DNA of 64,000 nucleotides from Fusobacterium sp. SYSU M8D902 (GTDB lineage Bacteria > Fusobacteriota > Fusobacteriia > Fusobacteriales > Fusobacteriaceae), in NCBI RefSeq assembly GCF_040199715.1, contig NZ_JBEFNA010000001.1, positions 1-64,000 on the forward strand. The letters are read 5' to 3'. A program made the position numbers and the translations under genes. Positions 34,374-42,112 of this stretch are shown here, one piece after another. Numbering within the stretch: position 1 is the stretch's first letter; each line of letters opens with the position of its first letter. Under the pieces are notes generated by a model. It saw nothing but the letters and a program-made list of their open reading frames with translations. It was not told the origin of the DNA and searched no databases.

Positions 34374-34413
34374 TCCAAAAAAAGACAAATAAATTTAATA
34401 AACATGATATAAT
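34374..34413 (+). promoter_or_regulatory. Candidate promoter and operator of the PAS gene
   Basis: TCCAAAAAAAGACA (34374-34387) matches 12 of 14 bases of the site at 30865-30878. It lies upstream of a TATAAT box at 34408-34413, so its centre falls at about -40. The wider form TGTC-N8-GACA is symmetrical. This fits activation by a Crp-type protein in place of a -35 box. Confidence 0.45.
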
Positions 34414-34521
34414 TTGTGGCATCAAAATAATAGAAAATAATTGAAAATTTATACAACTATTTATTTTGGTAGTTAATTTTAATTAGATTGATATTACAGT
34501 TTGTAATGAAAAGGAGTCACT

Positions 34522-34884
34522 ATGCTAAGTAATACAAATTTTAAAAAAATATTACTAGATGTTTTAAATGAAATCTTAGATATAAATTTAGAAAAGGATA
34601 TCGTTTTTATAAAGGATTCTGATTTTAAATATGTCTATGTTAATAATAGATTTTGTGAGATTTTCTCTCTAGACCAAAATACTATAATTGGGAAGTGTGA
34701 TAAAAACTTTATACAGGACAAAACTACTCTAGAGAACTGTTATCTCAGTGATTGTAAGGCTTTTGAAGATAATTTTATAATAATTGAAGAGACTACTTTT
34801 GGTAAAAAATTCAATGTTCTAAAATTAAAAATTAACTTAGGTCACAATAAAAATGGAATTCTCTGTTTAGCAAAAGAGAATTAA
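34522..34884 (+). CDS. Stand-alone PAS-domain protein
   Basis: A 120-residue protein that is essentially one PAS domain: DIVFIKDSDFKYVYVNNRFC, EIFSLDQNTIIGKCDKNF, then a final strand pair ending NGILCLAKEN. PAS domains sense small molecules, redox state or light and usually sit in kinases or regulators; here there is no output domain. The ATG follows AAAAGGAGTCACT, nearly the same leader as the Crp-like gene at 31130. It could pass a signal to a partner such as the coiled-coil protein encoded 24 bases downstream. Confidence 0.7.
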   Translation: MLSNTNFKKILLDVLNEILDINLEKDIVFIKDSDFKYVYVNNRFCEIFSLDQNTIIGKCDKNFIQDKTTLENCYLSDCKAFEDNFIIIEETTFGKKFNVLKLKINLGHNKNGILCLAKEN

Positions 34885-34908
34885 ATCTAAAATAAGGATA
34901 TTATCAAA

Positions 34909-35235
34909 ATGTATAAGATCAAAACTGAAATAAAAAAACTAGAGAGAGAAAATTATAAACTAAACCTAATCATTGGTAAATTTAAAAAATTAGATAGAAA
35001 ATTCTATCTCTTTGAAACAAAGTTTAAAAAGATTTTAAAATATGATACAGATAGATTCCACTCAAATATTTCTACATTAAATGTGCTAGAATCAAAATTA
35101 AATAGAATCCAATTTGAATATAGAAAATTGGAGAACGAGTGTGGAGATATCAGCATATATCAGATGAAAAAACTTATCAAACTTAATAATAAAAAAATTT
35201 ACCAGCTTTATTCTAAACTCAAAGACAACTTTTAA
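34909..35235 (+). CDS. Small coiled-coil protein, unknown function
   Basis: A 108-residue, very basic protein (many Lys) with no signal peptide or membrane segment. It is predicted to be nearly all helical with heptad-like patterns (IKTEIKKLERENYKLNLIIG, LESKLNRIQFEYRKLENEC). Nothing is recognised in it. An AAGGA lies 10 bases before the ATG, and it follows the PAS gene closely, so the two are probably co-transcribed. A shared terminator follows. Confidence 0.55.
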   Translation: MYKIKTEIKKLERENYKLNLIIGKFKKLDRKFYLFETKFKKILKYDTDRFHSNISTLNVLESKLNRIQFEYRKLENECGDISIYQMKKLIKLNNKKIYQLYSKLKDNF

Positions 35236-35241
35236 TCTCAC

Positions 35242-35289
35242 ACAAAAAAAGACTGAAGAATCTCAAACTCCTCAGTCTTTTTTATTACT
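35242..35289. terminator. Bidirectional terminator, copy 1 of a 48-bp repeat
   Basis: AAAAAAGACTGA (35245-35256 region) pairs with TCAGTCTTTTTT (35272-35283) across the converging coiled-coil gene and PTS IIC gene. The full 48 bases are identical to 40297-40344. Confidence 0.85.
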
Positions 35290-35296
35290 TTATTAT

Positions 35297-36559
35297 CTAA
35301 AATAATGAAAAGATCTTCCAAATTACATATGATAATACATGTGAACCAGCATCCAATGAAGATACACTTCCTACACCTTCAGGTATTGCAAATCCAACCT
35401 CTTTTGCTATTGTTGTTAGTAATGGTGCCATAGCTGAACCTATTAAAAGTATCAAGCTCATTACTATTATTGAAGATACCAATGCTCTGAATAGATTTCC
35501 TTTAGAAGGAATTATTGCCCAAGTTAATAATATAGGTATTATTCCTAAATCTGCAAAAGGTAACATTGTATTTCCTGGTAAAATCACTGCTAATAATAGT
35601 GATATAGGTACCATAATTACTCCTACTGACATTATTCCTGGATCTCCAATAGCTATTGCTCCATCAAGTCCTATATATACTTTTCTTCCAGGAAATCTAG
35701 CATTCATAAACTCTTGAGCAGCTTCTGATAATGGAATTAATCCTTCCATCAATATTTTTACCATTCTTGGCATTAGAAACATTACAGCAGCTAAATTCAT
35801 TGCTAACATCAATACTTCTTTCCATCCATATCCTGCTAAAGCTCCAATTATAGCTCCTAAAATTAATCCCATTATAGCTGGATCTCCAAAAATTGACATC
35901 AATGAATTTGTATTTTTATTTTCTCCAGAGTTCATTCTGATATCAATTTTATTTATTCCTGGAATCATATCTATTAATTTATTAATTCCATATCCTATAG
36001 GTAACCAGTTTATTGACTCCATATGAGCAAAAGTAACACCTTCCATTCCAAAGTATTTACTTATTATTGGTGCTGCCCAGTCAGCTAATTTTATGATTAT
36101 CACTATTGAAATTGCTGTTGCTATTAAAGCTAATACCATAGAATGTGTTGTATAATATACTAAGGCTCCTGTAAAAATAAAGTGCCAGAAATTCCATAAA
36201 TCAACGTTCATTACATTTGTCCAGTTCATTGTCAACATAATTAAATTTATTACTAATGCTAGTATGAAAACCCAAATTACTAATGGTGTTGCAAATGAAA
36301 TAGCTGATTCTACTGGCCATCCTACATCCATTGTTGTCAAATTAAGATTAAATCTTTCTGACATTTTTTGTGTAGCTGTTCCTAAATTTCCAACCAACAT
36401 TCCTATTACTAAATTTACTCCAACAAATCCTATTCCTATTGTCAAACCTGATTTAAACGCATCTTTTACCCTTAATCTAAAAAATACTCCTATTAAAAAT
36501 ATTATAATTGGAAGTACAACTACAGCTCCCATATCCAATAAAGCTTTTATTATTCCCAT
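35297..36559 (-). CDS. PTS galactitol-type EIIC permease
   Basis: A 420-residue membrane protein of the GatC family. The family is shown by FRLRVKDAFKSGLTIGIGFV and NLVIGMLVGNLG near residues 27-60, and by LDGAIAIGDPGIMSVGVIMV near residue 298. It forms the sugar channel of a phosphotransferase system and receives phosphate from the IIB protein encoded 12 bases upstream. The sugar is not certain; GatC relatives take up galactitol, arabitol, tagatose and related polyols. Confidence 0.92.
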   Translation of the reverse strand: MGIIKALLDMGAVVVLPIIIFLIGVFFRLRVKDAFKSGLTIGIGFVGVNLVIGMLVGNLGTATQKMSERFNLNLTTMDVGWPVESAISFATPLVIWVFILALVINLIMLTMNWTNVMNVDLWNFWHFIFTGALVYYTTHSMVLALIATAISIVIIIKLADWAAPIISKYFGMEGVTFAHMESINWLPIGYGINKLIDMIPGINKIDIRMNSGENKNTNSLMSIFGDPAIMGLILGAIIGALAGYGWKEVLMLAMNLAAVMFLMPRMVKILMEGLIPLSEAAQEFMNARFPGRKVYIGLDGAIAIGDPGIMSVGVIMVPISLLLAVILPGNTMLPFADLGIIPILLTWAIIPSKGNLFRALVSSIIVMSLILLIGSAMAPLLTTIAKEVGFAIPEGVGSVSSLDAGSHVLSYVIWKIFSLF

Positions 36560-36571
36560 AAAATTCCACCC

Positions 36572-36958
36572 CTATTTTTTTATACTATCTATAATTTCAT
36601 CTAGTGCTTTTGTTAATCCTACTCCTGTTAAAAAAGGTACTCCTGAAAATACAGGACAATCAAATGTTAATCCTTGTGGTAAAACTACAGTATGTATTAC
36701 AAAGTTTGGCTTTTGTACTTTAGCTAAATTTTCTAATTCTCCTATTTTACATTGAGTTATCTCAACTTTTAATCCTCTTTCTTCAAATCCTTTTTCTATT
36801 TTCTTTCTTGCCATAGTTGAAGTAGCAACTCCACTTCCACAAGCTATGATCGCTCTATATTTTTTATTATCTGTTGTATTTACCTCTTCAACTACAACAT
36901 CTTTTTTCTCTACCTTCTCTCCCTCATTATTTTTAAACAATTTGCTAAATAACCCCAT
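36572..36958 (-). CDS. PTS galactitol-type EIIB protein
   Basis: A 128-residue cytoplasmic EIIB. The phosphocysteine loop is IIACGSGVATSTMA with Cys at residue 40. About 30 residues of charged linker precede the domain (FKNNEGEKVEKKDVVVEEVN), longer than usual in GatB. The ATG at 36956-36958 follows GGAGGAG; an ATG 12 bases upstream overlaps that site and is rejected. It moves phosphate from IIA to the sugar. Confidence 0.92.
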   Translation of the reverse strand: MGLFSKLFKNNEGEKVEKKDVVVEEVNTTDNKKYRAIIACGSGVATSTMARKKIEKGFEERGLKVEITQCKIGELENLAKVQKPNFVIHTVVLPQGLTFDCPVFSGVPFLTGVGLTKALDEIIDSIKK

Positions 36959-36971
36959 TTTCTCCTCCATT

Positions 36972-37409
36972 CTACATTAGAAACTCTAATATCTCTTGAT
37001 TACTCATATTTATAAAATTTTTCAATTTTTCTTCATACTGTTCAAATAAGTCCATTAGTACTACTAAAATATCATTTTTATTTTCTTTAGTAAGTGCCAT
37101 TACAAAGAAAACATTACATTCAACTTCTTTATCTAAATCATCAATACTTTTAAATACTACTGGTTCTTTACTTAAAACAATAGCTATCTTATCTTTTAAT
37201 ACATATTCATCATCTGAATGAGAGATAGCAGTCTTTGTTCCACCTTCTAATATCAATCCAGTAGGATATTCATTTTCTCTCTTTTTTATAGCAGCTATAA
37301 ATTTTTCGTTTACAATCCCATCTTTTAAAAATTCATTTCCTACTTTTTCCAATACTTCATCTCTTGTCATCTTCTTATCAATTCTAAATATATACTTCTC
37401 TTCAAACAT
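36972..37409 (-). CDS. PTS fructose/galactitol-type EIIA protein
   Basis: A 145-residue protein of the EIIA-2 (PTS_EIIA_2) family. The phosphorylated histidine is expected at His64 in the motif GTKTAISHSD, which matches the AiPH-type motif. The domain layout NEFLKDGIVNEKFIAAIKKR is typical. It accepts phosphate from HPr and passes it to the EIIB protein encoded 13 bases downstream. Confidence 0.88.
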   Translation of the reverse strand: MFEEKYIFRIDKKMTRDEVLEKVGNEFLKDGIVNEKFIAAIKKRENEYPTGLILEGGTKTAISHSDDEYVLKDKIAIVLSKEPVVFKSIDDLDKEVECNVFFVMALTKENKNDILVVLMDLFEQYEEKLKNFINMSNQEILEFLM

Positions 37410-37427
37410 TCCTCTTCACTCTCTATT

Positions 37428-38078
37428 TTATAGTTTACAATATGATCCAAATTTCTCTATGTGTCTATCTATTTCATCTTTAGGTAAAATTACTGGCTCT
37501 CCAATTGATTTTGCTTTAACATACAATTCAGCACAAAATTCTACATATTCAGTTATTGCAAAAGCATTTTCTATATCTTCTGCTCCAACATTAACTCCGT
37601 GATTTGCTAACAAACAAGCTTTAGCTCCTCTAATTGCTTCAGTTGCATTTTTAGCTAATTCAGGTGTTCCAAAAGTAGCATATTCAGCACATTTAACTTC
37701 ATTAGTCCCTGTTATTGCTATCATATAATCCACTGCTCTTAATGGTTCTCTTAAACATGCTATCGCTGTACAATTCATTGCATGAGTATGAATAAATGCT
37801 CCAAAATCTTTTCTTTCTCTATAAGCACTTAAATGCATCTCTGTTTCTGAAGATGGTTTATAGTCTGGATTTCCATCGATAACCTTTCCTTCTAAATCAA
37901 CTACCATAATATCATATGGTGTTAAAATGTCATATGGAACACTACTTGGAGATATAGCCACTAAATTTTTCTCTCTGTTATAAATAGAGATATTTCCTCC
38001 TGTTCCCTTAGTCAACCCTTTTTGTACAAGTAAGTTTAAGTATTTTACTACTTTTTCTCTTTCTAATTGTAGTATCAT
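37428..38078 (-). CDS. Class II aldolase (L-fuculose-phosphate aldolase type)
   Basis: A 216-residue zinc aldolase of the FucA/AraD family. It has TGGNIS at residues 26-31, the SSETEMHLSAYRER substrate region, the zinc-binding HTH in FIHTHAMNC around residue 95, and the second His site LLANHGVNV near 157. It splits a ketose 1-phosphate into DHAP and an aldehyde. Its place just upstream of the PTS IIA gene suggests it cleaves the phosphorylated product of that PTS. Confidence 0.9.
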   Translation of the reverse strand: MILQLEREKVVKYLNLLVQKGLTKGTGGNISIYNREKNLVAISPSSVPYDILTPYDIMVVDLEGKVIDGNPDYKPSSETEMHLSAYRERKDFGAFIHTHAMNCTAIACLREPLRAVDYMIAITGTNEVKCAEYATFGTPELAKNATEAIRGAKACLLANHGVNVGAEDIENAFAITEYVEFCAELYVKAKSIGEPVILPKDEIDRHIEKFGSYCKL

Positions 38079-38101
38079 TTTTTATCACCCCTTCAATTAT
38101 T

Positions 38102-40144
38102 TTAAAGATTTTTCTCTATTATTTTTAACACTTCTTTTTTATCTAAACATTTTTCTAACTCTATTCTTAATTTTTTTTCTTCTAAAAGTTGCTTTAATTC
38201 CAAAAGTCCTTTTATGTGTTCTTCTGAATTCATAGTACATAAAGCAAATATATGTTTGACAGGTAATCCTCCTGGAAAAATAATATCTTCTGCTAATTGT
38301 ACATATGATAATCCTGTTTTGAAAACATTTCTCTCCATATCTCCATGAGGTAATAAAACTTTCTCATCTATCAACATATATGTTCCCAAATCTACAATTT
38401 TATTTTTCATCTCTTCTATATACTCTTTATCTATGTAACTATTTTTTAATAATATCTCTCCAGCTTCTTCAATAGCTTCTTGCCAAGAATCAACTTTCAC
38501 ATCTAATCTTATATTTTTTAATGGTAATAATTCTAATAATGATTTTGAAACTAAAGAGTTTATCTTCTCTTTTTCAGATGAATATTCTAACAATTTTTTC
38601 TTTATTGTCCCTCTATCTTTAATATCAATATAGTTTTCTATCACTTCTAATATCTCTTCAACTTCTATTTCTATCTTTTTATTTTTTATTCCATAACTTA
38701 ATAATTTTATAATATCTTCTTTTTTTAAAAAAGCATTTACTCTTATTATTGGAATACTTATTTTTTCATCTTTTATCTCCATTGTTGACAACACATAATC
38801 AACATCTAACTCTGTTATATTGTTAATATTATTTAGTGGTACTATATCTACAACCTCTATATCAAATAGTTCCTCTATTTCTTGCTTTAATAAATTAGAT
38901 GTTCCATATCCCAAACCACAAACAATAACAACTCTTTTATGATTCCTTATTTTTTCCTCTTTTCTTTTTAAAGCCAAAATAAAATGTACTACTAAAAAAG
39001 CTATTTCATTATCTGAAAAACTTTTCCCTATATAATTTTCAATCTCTTTCACAAATTTTTTTATATTCATATAATAGTTAGGATATTCATATCTTATCTC
39101 TTCTGCTATGGATTCTTGTAAAACAAGATTGTTTTTCAATCTATATATAGTTGGAACTATATGATTTATTAAACCTTCTCTCAAAACTTTATCTTCATTC
39201 AAATTTATTTCTATCTCTTTGCTCATCTTTCCTATTAAATTATCAATAAATCTCTCTATTAAAATCCAATTCTCATAAAATGAATACTGAAAATTGTAGG
39301 TGTGTGCTCCCAAAATAAACTCTGTTATTTTTATAATCTCTTCACTATTTATTTTGATATTTTTCTCTTCTAAAAGAGCAATATTATTTTGAATCACCTT
39401 ATAATCTTCTGTACTTTTTATAAATTGAGAATTTTGACATTTCTCAAGACGCAATTCCCCTCTTAATCTCTTCAATGTTATTAATAAATATATAAAAATA
39501 ATTTGAAAAGCTTCATCAGAAATTTTCTTTTTTAAATCTATTTTTATTTTTTTAAAAAATACTGCTACTCTCTCAATTAGATCCTTCTCTAAAAAATCCT
39601 CTATAATTTTTCTTTTTAATAAATCCAAATCTTTCAATAACTCTATTTTTTCATTTTTTACTACAAAATAATTTCTCAATTTCTCTAAAATTAATTTTCT
39701 AATTTCCAGCTCTTCTCCAACTATAATCAGTCCTTTGTTAGCCTTAGATATGATCTCTATGTTCTTTTCTTTTAATTCATTTCTTAATATTTTTAAATCT
39801 TGTTTTAATGTGCTTCTACTTATATTTAAAATAGTTATAATTTTTTCTGCTTTATAACCTTCTGAATTAAATAATAGTAATAGTAGTATTATCTCTATTC
39901 TTTCATTGGAACCAAAGACATACTCTTCTTGTTCTAAAATTTTCTCTAAAAATGAAATTTCTCCCTTAAATTTTATAATCTTTTTCTCTATATAAATGAA
40001 ATTTTTTTGAGAAGAAAAATTTTCATTTAAATCTTTTATTCTATATCTTATAGTTCTCTCTGATATTTTCAATTCTTCTGCTACTTCTTCAATGCTCTTA
40101 TTAATGTATCTCAATAATTTCAAAGTTAAACTATCATAATACAA
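38102..40144 (-). CDS. PRD-containing PTS-controlled transcriptional regulator (BglG/MtlR type)
   Basis: A 680-residue activator. The N-terminal helix-turn-helix reads INKSIEEVAEELKISERTIR, with a second one (ILNISRSTLKQDLKIL) near residue 105. Two PRD domains follow (about 180-400), then an EIIB-like domain with a Cys loop VVIVCGLGYGTSNLL (about 405-420) and a C-terminal EIIA-like domain with His in VLLPHGDMER near 600. Such proteins switch on PTS operons according to phosphorylation state. It is the first gene of the operon it probably controls. Confidence 0.92.
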   Translation of the reverse strand: MYYDSLTLKLLRYINKSIEEVAEELKISERTIRYRIKDLNENFSSQKNFIYIEKKIIKFKGEISFLEKILEQEEYVFGSNERIEIILLLLLFNSEGYKAEKIITILNISRSTLKQDLKILRNELKEKNIEIISKANKGLIIVGEELEIRKLILEKLRNYFVVKNEKIELLKDLDLLKRKIIEDFLEKDLIERVAVFFKKIKIDLKKKISDEAFQIIFIYLLITLKRLRGELRLEKCQNSQFIKSTEDYKVIQNNIALLEEKNIKINSEEIIKITEFILGAHTYNFQYSFYENWILIERFIDNLIGKMSKEIEINLNEDKVLREGLINHIVPTIYRLKNNLVLQESIAEEIRYEYPNYYMNIKKFVKEIENYIGKSFSDNEIAFLVVHFILALKRKEEKIRNHKRVVIVCGLGYGTSNLLKQEIEELFDIEVVDIVPLNNINNITELDVDYVLSTMEIKDEKISIPIIRVNAFLKKEDIIKLLSYGIKNKKIEIEVEEILEVIENYIDIKDRGTIKKKLLEYSSEKEKINSLVSKSLLELLPLKNIRLDVKVDSWQEAIEEAGEILLKNSYIDKEYIEEMKNKIVDLGTYMLIDEKVLLPHGDMERNVFKTGLSYVQLAEDIIFPGGLPVKHIFALCTMNSEEHIKGLLELKQLLEEKKLRIELEKCLDKKEVLKIIEKNL

Positions 40145-40296
40145 CTCTTTTTCTCCTCCTCAAAACTTTTATTCCTTTATAGTATTATATTAATATATTT
40201 TACTTTTTTTTAAAAGGTCTTTTTTCTTCATTATTTTGTGAAAAAAACAACTTTTAATATTATTTTAATACTTTTTGTTTTATAAACATCTACAAA

Positions 40297-40344
40297 ACAA
40301 AAAAAGACTGAAGAATCTCAAACTCCTCAGTCTTTTTTATTACT
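40297..40344. terminator. Terminator, copy 2 of a 48-bp repeat
   Basis: The same 48 bases as 35242-35289, here at the end of the dipeptidase gene; the last bases include its stop codon. The hairpin with a T run would end the dipeptidase transcript on the minus strand. Confidence 0.85.
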
Positions 40345-41647
40345 CTATCTCTAGTAACTTATAAATTGCCAAAGCATATATTTTTATTAATTTATAAAAA
40401 TGCTCCACCTCTATATATTCATCTCTATTGTGGGCAATTCCTTTTTCATTTGGAAAAGATGGTCCAAAAGCTACTATGTTAGGTACTTTTCTAGCATAAG
40501 TTCCACCTGTAGTAGTAACTGGGGTGCTATCTAGGTTAGTTATTTCTAAATATGCTTCAGACATCTTTCTAACCATTTCACCCTCTCTATCCTTAACTAC
40601 ACTTGGCATTGAAAATTCAATTTCAAACTTACCACTAACTCTTTTTTCAATCTCTTCAACTATAGTTTTTTCACTACAATTAACAGGGTATCTTACACTT
40701 AAATATACCTCTAGTTTTTCCTCATTTTTCTTAATCTCATATAAGCTCACTAAGACCTCTCCTGTCTCAGGATTCTTATACTTTATTCCCAATCTCTCTC
40801 CATAAACATCTGAAAATAGCTCCAATATCTCTTTAAAAGCAGATCCAGCATCTAATTTTTCCAATATCTCATCTGAAATTGAGGAGATAGCATTAATTAG
40901 TGAGTTGCTTCCTAAGTATGGATTATTTGAAGGAGCTTTTTTCCCCTCACCAACTTTTTCACCAATTTGATAACAGATTTTTGTATAATCTGGAATAAAA
41001 GCTTTTGAATACTCTCCCTCTATTCTCTCTAATCTATAACTTTTTCCCTCAAGTAGAGGATAAGTAAGTTTTATTCTCAATACCCCATTCTCTCCATAGA
41101 CTACTGGAAATTTACAATCAGGAGTAAATCCCATAACTGGGGGCTTCTCCTTAGAAAGATAGTAGTTCATGTCACTCATTCCACTCTCTTCATCTGTTCC
41201 CAAAACTATTCTAACTTTTCTATTAAAATTTATTCCCAACTCTCTTAAGATTTTTACACCATAGATACAAGCTAATATTGGTCCTTTATTATCTAATACA
41301 CCTCTAGCGTAGAATTTCCCGCTATCTTTTGTCAAAGTATATGGTGGAGTCTTCCAACCTGTACCCTCTGGAACTACATCTAAATGTCCAAAAATTCCTA
41401 TATAGTCATCAGATTCTCCCATCTCCAATATTCCAGCATAACCATCTAAATTTCTTGTTTTAAATCCTAGTTTTTCTCCTATATTTAATCCTGTTTCTAA
41501 GACTTTCCCTATCTCTCTTCCAAAAGGATAACCCTCTTCCTTTTCTCCTTTTAAACTTCTAATTGAGATTAAATCTGAAAAATCTCTCTCTATCTCAGGT
41601 TTTAAATTATTTAGCAAATTTTCAATTTTATTTTTCACAGCACTCAA
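40340..41647 (-). CDS. M20 dipeptidase, PepV/Sapep type
   Basis: A 435-residue metallopeptidase. The M20 zinc motifs are IFGHLDVVPEG (His-x-Asp, about residue 86), ARGVLDNKGP (bridging Asp, about 118) and LGTDEESGMSD (Glu-Glu, about 150). Length and GWKTPPYTL match the PepV/Sapep group that cleaves a range of dipeptides. The frame begins with TTG at 41647, inside the preceding gene; a GTG at 41638 is an equal candidate, and the ribosome site is weak either way. It overlaps the GrdB-like gene, so it depends on that gene's translation. Confidence 0.92.
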   Translation of the reverse strand: MSAVKNKIENLLNNLKPEIERDFSDLISIRSLKGEKEEGYPFGREIGKVLETGLNIGEKLGFKTRNLDGYAGILEMGESDDYIGIFGHLDVVPEGTGWKTPPYTLTKDSGKFYARGVLDNKGPILACIYGVKILRELGINFNRKVRIVLGTDEESGMSDMNYYLSKEKPPVMGFTPDCKFPVVYGENGVLRIKLTYPLLEGKSYRLERIEGEYSKAFIPDYTKICYQIGEKVGEGKKAPSNNPYLGSNSLINAISSISDEILEKLDAGSAFKEILELFSDVYGERLGIKYKNPETGEVLVSLYEIKKNEEKLEVYLSVRYPVNCSEKTIVEEIEKRVSGKFEIEFSMPSVVKDREGEMVRKMSEAYLEITNLDSTPVTTTGGTYARKVPNIVAFGPSFPNEKGIAHNRDEYIEVEHFYKLIKIYALAIYKLLEIE

Positions 41648-42110
41648 CAGCTTTCTTAACTATATTTTTCAAAGCATCATTTAAGCCTATTCCACCTTTT
41701 TTAGGAGTTTTTACTAGATCTAATCCACTATATTTTTCATATGCTGGATTATCTTCACTCATAGCTCCCACACAAGGTATATTAGTATTTTCTCTTAAGA
41801 ATCTTACTAAATAACCACACATCTCTCCAAATCTTTCATAGTTAAATGCTGGTCCACAAACAATGACATCAGCTTCAAGTTTTTTTGCCATAGCTGCTAT
41901 TTTCTTACTATTTTCTAGTTCATTCTCTAAAAAATTCTTATCACCACAGAATATTGTTGCTATTATCTTAGCATCAAACTCCTTTAGATATGGTTCCATC
42001 ATAACTCCAGGCCCTAAAGCTCCCTTTTTTCCAGCTAGAGGTAGAGAAGAGTTCTCCTCTCCACCTTGTCCAGCTTGTGTTTGATTTAATACTAACATTA
42101 TCTTTGTCAT
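41628..42110 (-). CDS. Short GrdB-like protein (glycine/betaine/sarcosine reductase B family)
   Basis: A 160-residue protein that matches only part of the GrdB family. It has ATIFCGDKNFLENELEN with Cys55, DVIVCGPAFNYERFGEMCGY with Cys85, and IPCVGAMSEDNPAYEKY. These are the conserved segments of the ~430-residue selenoprotein B of reductases that work in Stickland fermentation. The half that carries selenocysteine is absent, and no TGA lies in frame. It sits 2 bases after the PTS IIC gene. The activity is unknown; it may bind or activate an amine or sugar-amine substrate. Confidence 0.8.
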   Translation of the reverse strand: MTKIMLVLNQTQAGQGGEENSSLPLAGKKGALGPGVMMEPYLKEFDAKIIATIFCGDKNFLENELENSKKIAAMAKKLEADVIVCGPAFNYERFGEMCGYLVRFLRENTNIPCVGAMSEDNPAYEKYSGLDLVKTPKKGGIGLNDALKNIVKKAVECCEK

Positions 42111-42112
42111 AG

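Noticed and set aside
41628-42110. Selenocysteine codon in the GrdB-like gene
   Set aside because: The frame has no in-frame TGA before its stop, and the part of GrdB that carries selenocysteine is missing.
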